Positions 52,700 to 59,912 of a DNA stretch of 64,000 nucleotides are shown in pieces. A model generated the notes under the pieces. It was not told where the DNA came from. It did no database searches and saw only the letters and a program-made list of their open reading frames with translations. Each line of letters begins with the position of its first letter. Positions within the stretch are counted from its first letter, which is position 1. Origin of the DNA: Bacteriovoracaceae bacterium (GTDB taxonomy: Bacteria; Bdellovibrionota; Bacteriovoracia; Bacteriovoracales; Bacteriovoracaceae). The stretch is taken from assembly GCA_020630335.1 (NCBI GenBank), contig JAHDBN010000008.1:1-64000 (forward strand), given 5' to 3'. A program made the translations under genes and the position numbers.

Positions 52700-54752
52700 C
52701 TACTTAAATATTTATTACAATTTTCTATTTCATTAGTTGAGATCCAATCTGCTATTGATTCATATCTAAGTGGGAAAACTTTTGGGGATTCAACATCTAA
52801 TTTCAAAGACAATATATCAACAAACTCTCCCACTCTATAACCCTTAGAAGGTGGTGATGTGTATATAAACTTAACAGAAGGAATTTTTTTGCTAGATAAA
52901 AAGTTTTTTTCTTTTAAAAAGTATTCAAAGCTATCAAGTTTTTTCAATAAATTATTGTAATCAAATTCTAGAAACATACGTTCAGTCAAACCTATCTTTC
53001 TTTTATGATGACTCATTAAGCTGTAGATTTCCTTTGCAATGCTTTCAACTTCTTGAAAGATTTTATTCTTTTCAAAGCTCTTGGGAACTTCATTCAATTG
53101 TATTTGATTCCAAGAACTTAATATGTCCAACATCTTATCTTCAATCTCTTTCTTAGATTTCTTCTTAATCGCAAGGTAAGGAAGCTGAGGCAAGAAACTA
53201 TCACTAATAAAATCATTCAAGGCCTTTTGGTATCCAGGAAAATCTTGACTATAAATTTTAGTTTCATTTAGTTTGTTTTCTAAGAATGCTTCATAAGCAG
53301 TATAAACGTTTTCCTGTAACTTTTCGACTCTTCTAGTAGGATTCTTTCTTCTTGTATAGTACTGGCTTTGTAGATACTTAGGAGATAAACGAGGTAAATT
53401 TGCATTGCTAAGATCATCTCCTCTAGACCAAACTATTCCATAAGGATTTTTCCAAAAATCTTTAAAGGAAGCACCTCTGGGTCTAGCACTCCAAGAAACA
53501 TATTTATCCAAAGGAAAATTTTTCTCAAGTCGATTTAATATTTTTACATATTGTTTTTTAGCTTTTTGAAATTCGCCATTAAATAAATCATCATAATTAC
53601 GAACTAAATCTTCATAAACTTGCTTCAAGCTAGATAAATCTTCTCCCTTATCTGCCATTTGTAAAACTTCGTTAATTCTTCTACCCAGCAATGACATTTC
53701 TGTTTTTAAAAGATTTTGCTCCCATGATTTTAAATGATTAATATTTCCTATTGGAGGATTTTTAATTATTTGATCATTTCTAATTTGATCTAAGAGATGA
53801 TCTGATCTTAGATGAAGATCTTCAAGAGGAATACCTATTTTAAAATCTTCAGACCACTTGACATACCAATCAGTCATCATCATATCTGCCAAGGCCTCAG
53901 AATAAGCTATAAATTTTTTATACCCAACTTTTCTGTAAATACTATGAATAGGTTCAATATAAGTAGTCGCCGTGGACATTAGCATAGAGTCGAGCTTGTC
54001 TCCTAACAAAGAAGATAAATCAGGAATAGCACGAGGAACTCCTAGATCTTTTGTTCGCTGTAATGATGCGGTACTTAGTTTACTTCTTAGAAAACTAATA
54101 TATTTTTTAGTCTGTCCGTAAATATAATGATGTAAAACTTGAACATGCTCCCGATTAGTCATTGGAGCAACACCACTATAATAACCTTGAGCATATTTTC
54201 TATATTCACTCACATTTTGAGGTTTATCTCTCCACTCCCAGTATTTCGGAACATAATAAATTGAAGAAACAGCTGTCGCAAAAACTTCTTTTTTAAGAAT
54301 AATATCAACAATTAATTTTTTAGTCTTTTCTTTATCTTTTAAATGATACTGTCTTATCCCTGGGATTCCAGCAAAATGATGAGCTAGATCATGTTGCATT
54401 AAATAAAGATTTCCTACTCCAGCGGTCTTGTTAACTCCAATAGGTACTTCATCTAGATATTGAGATCTTGCAATAGTCGGAGAATATAAATCAAAAAACC
54501 ACCGAACTCACCTTGATTTCCTATAAGAACAGGAACTCCTACTTTTTCAATATAACTCGCCATTTCTCCATTTAAAGGCATACCCTTAGAATTTAATCCT
54601 TCAAGCTCTGGAAAGCTTTTATGCTTACTTTTAAAAAATTCTGTTGGATTATAATACTCCTCACCTGTGTCTTGATAACCAAACCAATGTGTTTTCTCTT
54701 GAGTGAATCCAACAAAATTAATGAAAATCACAAGAACTTTTAATATATTCAT
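52696..54752 (-). pseudogene. exported protein gene split by a one-base frameshift
   Basis: Two overlapping reading frames join into one protein. The first (54752 down) has a signal peptide and reads ...VLIGNQGEFGGF before running out of frame. The second continues FDLYSPTIARSQYLDEV... in another frame to 52696. The shift lies at a T6 tract (minus strand, 54498-54493); seven Ts would restore a single 685-residue frame, and the 2,057-bp span is one base short of a multiple of three. The body has QHDLAHHFAGIPG and long helices; no family is recognised. Either a true inactivating slip, a homopolymer error, or polymerase slippage. It is coupled to the acyltransferase gene by ATGA. Confidence 0.75.
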
Positions 54753-54758
54753 TAATTT

Positions 54759-54764
54759 ATTATA
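54759..54764 (-). promoter_or_regulatory. perfect -10 element, leaderless start
   Basis: On the minus strand a consensus TATAAT occupies exactly -12 to -7 of the ATG at 54752. There is no ribosome site, so a leaderless transcript is strongly suggested. Confidence 0.55.
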
Positions 54765-54774
54765 TAGAGGGATT

Positions 54775-54795
54775 TACTAAACCTCTGGTTTAGTA
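54775..54795. promoter_or_regulatory. inverted repeat over the -35 region
   Basis: TACTAAACC (54775-54783) and GGTTTAGTA (54787-54795) are perfect 9-bp arms with a 3-base spacer. It lies at the -35 position of the leaderless promoter at 54759-54764, with no recognisable -35 box. It is likely an operator or activator site. On the plus strand a T6 run follows, so a terminator is the alternative. Confidence 0.5.
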
Positions 54796-54941
54796 CATTT
54801 TTTCCCTTATTTTTACTCTTCTCAACTCCTTGCTATGTGAACTCCATTAAATAAGTGAAGTGAATTCAAGCCCCTTATCATATGTTAATGCTCAAGTTTA
54901 AAGGAAGTAATACTTTAGCTTTAAATTGCAAGGAGAAATTT

Positions 54942-55550
54942 ATGAAAATTATTATGTTAGCAAGCTTTTTAACTATATCTGCATTAAGTCAAACGACTCT
55001 AAATCTTACGGGTGGATATTATCACTACAAAAAAGAAAGTATTGTTTTTGAATGTTTGGAAGATTTGTCAAAAACAGACATTTGCAAATCAGCTCAGGCA
55101 ATTCTCATCAAGAAAAAACCTAAAGAAAATGGAGAAGTAAAAGCAATTCTCGCAAAAGGAAAATACTTATCTTTCAATCAAGAGAATATTCATAGAATAG
55201 AAAATCGTATTCGTATGCGTTTAAAACAAAATACTACAAAGTTCAGTGATTTTTACATGCATGGTACATACGGAGGCTTTATGCTCGGATTTATGTTTCC
55301 TTGTGTGTACGGAACTCTTCCTTGTCTGATAGGAGTTCTCCCTTCTGTTGCAGTCACTTCAAGTGTTGGAATATTAGCAGACTTAGCCATGATTCCTATT
55401 CGTTTGACTAGAGTTATCAAAGAAAAAATTAAAAAGAAAAGACAACTTTCTCATGAATCGACTAAAGAACAAGTCTTAAATAATCATAAAAAAATTAAAG
55501 TTACCCAAGAAATATTCGAGAAACTAAAAGAAGCTCTTGAATTAAATTAG
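54942..55550 (+). CDS. exported protein with central hydrophobic region
   Basis: The 202-residue protein has a signal peptide (about 1-16). The start at 54942 is fixed by AGGAG 7 bases upstream; an earlier in-frame ATG (54882) is rejected. Two mature cysteines (FECLEDLSKTDIC) may pair. A Gly/Pro-rich hydrophobic region (HGTYGGFMLGFMFPCVYGTLPCLIG) follows, then a Lys-rich helical tail. No family is recognised. A perfect 12-bp hairpin terminates it. Confidence 0.7.
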   Translation: MKIIMLASFLTISALSQTTLNLTGGYYHYKKESIVFECLEDLSKTDICKSAQAILIKKKPKENGEVKAILAKGKYLSFNQENIHRIENRIRMRLKQNTTKFSDFYMHGTYGGFMLGFMFPCVYGTLPCLIGVLPSVAVTSSVGILADLAMIPIRLTRVIKEKIKKKRQLSHESTKEQVLNNHKKIKVTQEIFEKLKEALELN

Positions 55551-55557
55551 TATTTCG

Positions 55558-55589
55558 AAAGGCTTTTGTTAAGTTTTACAAAAGCCTTT
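55558..55589 (+). terminator. terminator after the exported-protein gene
   Basis: AAAGGCTTTTGT (55558-55569) and ACAAAAGCCTTT (55578-55589) form a perfect 12-bp stem with an 8-base loop, followed by ATTTC. The stop codon of the convergent lipoprotein gene overlaps the right arm. Confidence 0.7.
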
Positions 55590-56193
55590 ATTTCAAATAC
55601 TCTATATCAATTAAAATATCATTAGGAGCAGTTCGATTTCCTCCAAAGTAAGGTGTAATTAAACGACCAGATATCGCTTCCAGCTCACACCCTCTTCCAT
55701 TTTTTCCAGACATCACTATTGTTTCGCCATTAAACTTATACGTATAAGTTTTATTTTTCTCACCCGCTTTAATTGAAAACTCATACCACGTATTTACATT
55801 TGCTGTAGCTGTAAAAGCAATAACTCTTCTAGATTTATCTCCTTGGTTATGCACATAAGCAGCCAACTCTATAACTCCTAAGCTTTGATTCCATCTCCAA
55901 CCAAGCATTGCTCCCTTGCCTCTAAAAGCATCAAAGTTATTGCAATCAGAAAACCCCGTTGCTTTATTCCAATCTGCTTGATCACTGGAAAGACTTCCAT
56001 TGGCATTTAAGATTTGATATTGAGGTTTTCTAAAGTTTATTTTTAACTTATATATTTTTTCGCCTCTTACACGTTTATATTCTATAGGAGAAGCATTATG
56101 CGATCCTTTATTAATGGTATATTCTACAAGACGGCCATCTTCTGTCGTTTCCCCACAGGCAAATAAAAATAATAAAAAAAATAGTTTCTTCAT
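55588..56193 (-). CDS. beta-rich lipoprotein, lectin-like composition
   Basis: The 201-residue precursor has a lipobox leader (LFAC, Cys13). The mature part looks like a jelly-roll: alternating strands including LGWRWNQSLGVIELAAYVHNQG, KTYTYKFNGE and RLITPYFGGNRTAPNDILIDIEY. Such ends occur in carbohydrate-binding or polysaccharide-related modules, but that is only composition-level evidence. It overlaps the upstream barrel gene by 4 bp (ATGA). Confidence 0.6.
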   Translation of the reverse strand: MKKLFFLLFLFACGETTEDGRLVEYTINKGSHNASPIEYKRVRGEKIYKLKINFRKPQYQILNANGSLSSDQADWNKATGFSDCNNFDAFRGKGAMLGWRWNQSLGVIELAAYVHNQGDKSRRVIAFTATANVNTWYEFSIKAGEKNKTYTYKFNGETIVMSGKNGRGCELEAISGRLITPYFGGNRTAPNDILIDIEYLK

Positions 56194-56657
56194 TTTTTTC
56201 TCTTTCTTAATAAATCATCTATTTTGTACCCAATCCCTACTTGAAAATCAGGAATATCTAAAAAACTAACTCCCGATCCTTTCAAGGGACGAGTCAGTGT
56301 TGTTTTTAAGTTAAGAGAAAAGTTTTTATAGACCTTAAAATCAAGTCCTCCTTCTAAACCAACAAAAGGAGTTTTGAACCCATCTTCTTTATAAAGTTTT
56401 ATGCCTCCAAAGAAATGTGTCCAAAAAAAATGTCCTCCACTAAACCCAAAGTTACTAGAGTAATCCGAAGCATAGTTTTTCTCTATCTCCCAATCTGCAT
56501 CTATATAAAATGATCTTTTTTTGTTTTTTAAAAAAGTATAATTTCCTTCTATTCCAAAATGATGTAATAAACCTTTTGTCACTCGAACGTGAACGTCTCG
56601 TAAGTCTTTAGAAAAAGCATTGAAAGAAAATAATATTACTAGAAGAAAAAACCTCAT
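56190..56657 (-). CDS. small outer-membrane barrel-like protein
   Basis: The 155-residue protein has a signal peptide (about 1-16). Alternating amphipathic strands with aromatic girdle residues follow (HFFWTHFFGGIKLYK, FVGLEGGLDFKVYKNFSLNLK, FQVGIGYKI). The size suits an eight-stranded barrel. It is translationally coupled to the beta-rich lipoprotein downstream, suggesting a surface pair. No strong ribosome site is visible before the ATG. Confidence 0.62.
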   Translation of the reverse strand: MRFFLLVILFSFNAFSKDLRDVHVRVTKGLLHHFGIEGNYTFLKNKKRSFYIDADWEIEKNYASDYSSNFGFSGGHFFWTHFFGGIKLYKEDGFKTPFVGLEGGLDFKVYKNFSLNLKTTLTRPLKGSGVSFLDIPDFQVGIGYKIDDLLRKRKK

Positions 56658-56699
56658 AATATAATATGGTAAATACTTTATTAAGGTTCTACAAGCTTC

Positions 56700-57644
56700 T
56701 TATTTGATCATATAGCTTTGAATAAATTTTTTATTTTTAGGATTCCCCAAGTGCACGAAGATACTTCTTAAGTCTTCAATTGCATTATACTTTCCAAACA
56801 GCATACTTGATTTCTTAGTAAGAGAATGAGCTTCCATTGTTATAACTCCAACTAAATCACCATCTGAGGAAAAAAGTGGTCCCCCAGAATCTCCTTTAAA
56901 TACTTCAGAGTAAACACTATTCTTTTTTCTATGAAGGTTTGTTCCTATAGACAGCAAGGGTGCTTCATCATTGAAATAACTTTTGGGCAATAAACGAATT
57001 TTTGCAGATCTCTTTTTACTCTTATTAAAATCTATTCCAAACCATTGATCAAACTTCTTTTTATATAAAGTATAATTATCTTTTACGACATAATGAGCAC
57101 CGTACCCAACAATTTTAAAATCTTTAAACTCTGCAAGATTTAACAACCATGGATTCATTCCTGATTCAAACGAAGATGGATCATGCAAAGTTTTTATATT
57201 ACTTCTCAAGTTCATCTTAGGAAATTTAATCTGACCTAATCCTTTAATATTTTTATCTAAAGTTATTAATGCTAGATCATGACTTGGATTAAATGCAATT
57301 TCTCCGTTGATATCTAGCCCTAAGATAGATTCTTTAGGTACGATGATATTCTGTATGGATTCTCTTTTGATTAAAACTTTTTGGTTTCTGCTCTCAATGG
57401 TTACTTCAGGTTTAAAATATGTAAACTCATTATTTTTAAGCATTACTACACAATGTGCTGCTGTTAAGATTGTTCGCTTAGAAATAAGTGTTCCTGTACA
57501 TAATCCAATTGCTTTTCCCTTATTGTCATGATGAAGAAGTTTAACAACAGCTTCATATGAACCTCTTGCTACTATTTTACCATCTATTACATCTGGAGAA
57601 GCATAAGCTTTAAAAATAAATAAAATACAAAAAATTAATCTCAT
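56700..57644 (-). CDS. exported trypsin-like serine protease (S1)
   Basis: The 314-residue protein has a signal peptide (about 1-15). The triad is complete: H64 in TAAHC, D123 in HDLALITL, and Ser in FKGDSGGPLFS (about 247). The short IDGK segment after the leader may serve as the activated N-terminus. No additional domains. It is probably secreted. It is separated from the pyr operon by its own start region. Confidence 0.9.
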   Translation of the reverse strand: MRLIFCILFIFKAYASPDVIDGKIVARGSYEAVVKLLHHDNKGKAIGLCTGTLISKRTILTAAHCVVMLKNNEFTYFKPEVTIESRNQKVLIKRESIQNIIVPKESILGLDINGEIAFNPSHDLALITLDKNIKGLGQIKFPKMNLRSNIKTLHDPSSFESGMNPWLLNLAEFKDFKIVGYGAHYVVKDNYTLYKKKFDQWFGIDFNKSKKRSAKIRLLPKSYFNDEAPLLSIGTNLHRKKNSVYSEVFKGDSGGPLFSSDGDLVGVITMEAHSLTKKSSMLFGKYNAIEDLRSIFVHLGNPKNKKFIQSYMIK

Positions 57645-57706
57645 GTCATCTTTCTATCCTAAATAAACATCTCAAAACGAAATGATAGGTGATGTTGGAA
57701 AAAGGA

Positions 57707-58669
57707 CTAAAAAGTGAGTAATTTTTTCAGGATGGAAGGGCCTTGATAGATAAAGGAAGTATAAATTTGAAAAAAACTCGCACCCTTTTCTTCCAGTAAT
57801 CTTATATCTTCTGGCCCTGAAATCCCTCCAGCACAGATAATTTCAAAGTTTTTCACTTTTTCAGTGAGTTCTAAAAGTTTTAATTGAGTTTTCCTAGCTT
57901 TAAGTTTTAATTCTTCTCCAGAAACTCCACCTCGCCCCCACTCTTTTTTCACAGTCGTATTTGTAGCTATGATTCCTTGAACATTTTTTAAAACTAATAG
58001 CTCAACAAAAGCCTCAAAGTCTTTTAAGTCTTCATCAGGCGAAACCTTTACATATAAAGGTTTTTCAAATTCTCTCACATCATTAACTTCACTCAAGATC
58101 TCTTTCATAAACTCTACATCTTGAAGTTTTCTCAAATCTTTTGTATTTGGGCTAGAGACATTAATAACTAGATAGTCTGCATCTTCTTCAAATATTTTAA
58201 CTAACTCTCTATAATCATCAGCTGCTTTATTTAATGGAGTATCTTTATTTTTCCCTATATTAATACCTAAACTAGCATCTCCTCGGTAAGCTTTGGTTTT
58301 CTTTTTTACAAAATCAGCTCCCTTACAAGGAAAACCTAAATAGTTTCTTAAAGAAAGTTCCTCTTGATGTCTAAAAATTCTTGGTTTTTCATTTCCTTCT
58401 TGAGGCTTAAGAGTCACAGTACCTAACTCTATCGCTCCAAACCCAAGATAATCTAAAAACTCAAGAGCTACTCCATTTTTGTCAAAACCTGCAGCAAGCC
58501 CAAGTTTATTTCTCCAAACAAGTCCTTCACTTAAAACTTCTTGATGTTCAGTAAATGCAGGGAACATTTTTCTTAAATACTTAGGGTTTTTAGAGAATTG
58601 GTTTAAAGTTAAATCATGAGCTACTTCAGGATCAAGAAGAAAAAACAAATTTTTTAAAATTTCATACAT
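57707..58669 (-). CDS. pyrD: dihydroorotate dehydrogenase, class 2 (quinone)
   Basis: The 320-residue protein has the class 2 signatures: NKLGLAAGFDKNG near the start, INVSSPNTKDLR with the catalytic Ser, and CAGGISGPEDIRLLEEKGASFFQIYTSFIY for FMN phosphate binding. An N-terminal membrane-association helix (PEVAHDLTLN) precedes it. It oxidises dihydroorotate to orotate with ubiquinone. It lies directly after pyrE with no gap. Last gene of carA-carB-pyrF-pyrE-pyrD. Confidence 0.95.
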   Translation of the reverse strand: MYEILKNLFFLLDPEVAHDLTLNQFSKNPKYLRKMFPAFTEHQEVLSEGLVWRNKLGLAAGFDKNGVALEFLDYLGFGAIELGTVTLKPQEGNEKPRIFRHQEELSLRNYLGFPCKGADFVKKKTKAYRGDASLGINIGKNKDTPLNKAADDYRELVKIFEEDADYLVINVSSPNTKDLRKLQDVEFMKEILSEVNDVREFEKPLYVKVSPDEDLKDFEAFVELLVLKNVQGIIATNTTVKKEWGRGGVSGEELKLKARKTQLKLLELTEKVKNFEIICAGGISGPEDIRLLEEKGASFFQIYTSFIYQGPSILKKLLTF

Positions 58670-59257
58670 TTATTTATGCTCTTTTATAAAAGTATCTACT
58701 AATTCTTTTTCTTTATCTCCTAAAGTCGATACTGACAAAATATCCTCAAGGCTAATCAAGCTAAAATATTCTCTATTGTTAATATTTTCTTGAAAACTTT
58801 TAAGTCCATAATTAAAAATTGATCCCATTACCTTCACTTCTATTCCAACTTCTTCAAGCGCTTCAGCGGCTTTAATAGCACTTCCTCCTGTCGAAAAAAG
58901 ATCTTCAATTAAAGCAACACTCTTCATATTTTTTATATCGCCTTCTATAAGATTTTTTTTTCCATGTCCTTTAGAATTAGATCTCACATAAATCAGGGGC
59001 TTACTTCTAGCATAGGCAATGGCACTAGCATGAGGAATACCCGCAGTTGCAACCCCTGCTACTCCATCAAAGTCGTAATGATTTAGCTTTTGGCAAAAAA
59101 GATCAATGAGTGATTGCCAAAATTTAGGAAAAGATAAAATCATTCGATTATCACAATAAAAAGGAGATTCAATACCACTGGCCCAAGTGTAATTCTGATC
59201 ATTGATACTAAACGCTTTAATAGTCACAAGCATTTCAGCTATTTCTTTCATACTCAT
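58670..59257 (-). CDS. pyrE: orotate phosphoribosyltransferase
   Basis: The 195-residue protein carries the PRPP-binding loop VALIEDLFSTGGSAIKAAE (about 111-130) and the upstream GVATAGIPHASAIAY and KGHGKKNLIEG segments typical of OPRTase. It adds ribose-phosphate to orotate to give OMP. It overlaps pyrF by 23 bp and is followed without gap by pyrD, consistent with one polycistronic message. Confidence 0.94.
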   Translation of the reverse strand: MSMKEIAEMLVTIKAFSINDQNYTWASGIESPFYCDNRMILSFPKFWQSLIDLFCQKLNHYDFDGVAGVATAGIPHASAIAYARSKPLIYVRSNSKGHGKKNLIEGDIKNMKSVALIEDLFSTGGSAIKAAEALEEVGIEVKVMGSIFNYGLKSFQENINNREYFSLISLEDILSVSTLGDKEKELVDTFIKEHK

Positions 59258-59912
59258 CCTTTAACTTCTCAATCACCATTAAGGGATCAATCGATCTGGT
59301 AATCTCTCTTCCCATAACAACATAGGTTGCTCCATTTTTAAATGCTTCCCATGGAGTTAAAACTCTTTTCTGATCATCTATAGTTTTGTTCATACGCACT
59401 CCTGGAGTTATGTATTCAAAACCTTCAATCTTTTTTAAAGTTTTAAGATCAAGGCCTGAGCAAACAATCCCACTTAAACCCGATTGATAAGCACTCATAT
59501 GAAACTTTTCAACATACTCATCTAGTGATTTTTCTAATCCAAGCCTTTGCAATGAATGCTGATCATGACTAGTCAGAATAGTCACAGCGAGAAGCTTCGT
59601 GCTAGAAAGTGACTCTTGAGCCTTACTCATCATTTCCACTCCACCTAAAGCATGTACATTTACAAATTCAAGATCAAAACTATCTATTACCTTTAGGGCC
59701 CTTGAAACTGTGGTTGGAATATCGTGGAGTTTAAGATCTAAAAAAATTTTCAAATCATGCTCTTTTAAAAATTCTAAAACTTCAAATCCCTCTGAGTAAA
59801 AAAGTTCCATCCCTACTTTCACTCTAAAGATTTCTTTTGAAACTTTTGAAACAAAGTCTTTCGTAGAACTAAGATCAGGAAAATCAAGAGCAACGATTGT
59901 TTTCTCAAGCAT
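59235..59912 (-). CDS. pyrF: orotidine-5'-phosphate decarboxylase
   Basis: The 225-residue TIM-barrel protein has VALDFPDLSS near the start, KVGMELFY, and the catalytic DLKLHDIPTTV (Asp-Lys-Asp set). GVRMNKTIDDQKRVLTP and YVVMGREITRS near the end bind phosphate. It decarboxylates OMP to UMP. I chose the ATG at 59912, which overlaps the carB stop by 8 bp; longer in-frame starts (59942, 59927) would overlap more. It is co-transcribed between carB and pyrE. Confidence 0.94.
   Translation of the reverse strand: MLEKTIVALDFPDLSSTKDFVSKVSKEIFRVKVGMELFYSEGFEVLEFLKEHDLKIFLDLKLHDIPTTVSRALKVIDSFDLEFVNVHALGGVEMMSKAQESLSSTKLLAVTILTSHDQHSLQRLGLEKSLDEYVEKFHMSAYQSGLSGIVCSGLDLKTLKKIEGFEYITPGVRMNKTIDDQKRVLTPWEAFKNGATYVVMGREITRSIDPLMVIEKLKDEYERNS

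Noticed and set aside
52696-54399. Independent 567-residue cytoplasmic protein starting at ATG 54399
   Set aside because: The frame is open and protein-like upstream of that ATG (SPTIARSQYLDEVPIGVNKTAG) and joins the secreted N-terminus after one added T, so the ATG is internal.
54775-54805. Plus-strand intrinsic terminator
   Set aside because: A 9-bp hairpin plus T6 looks right, but no plus-strand gene ends upstream. The hairpin coincides with the -35 region of a minus-strand promoter, so an operator is preferred.
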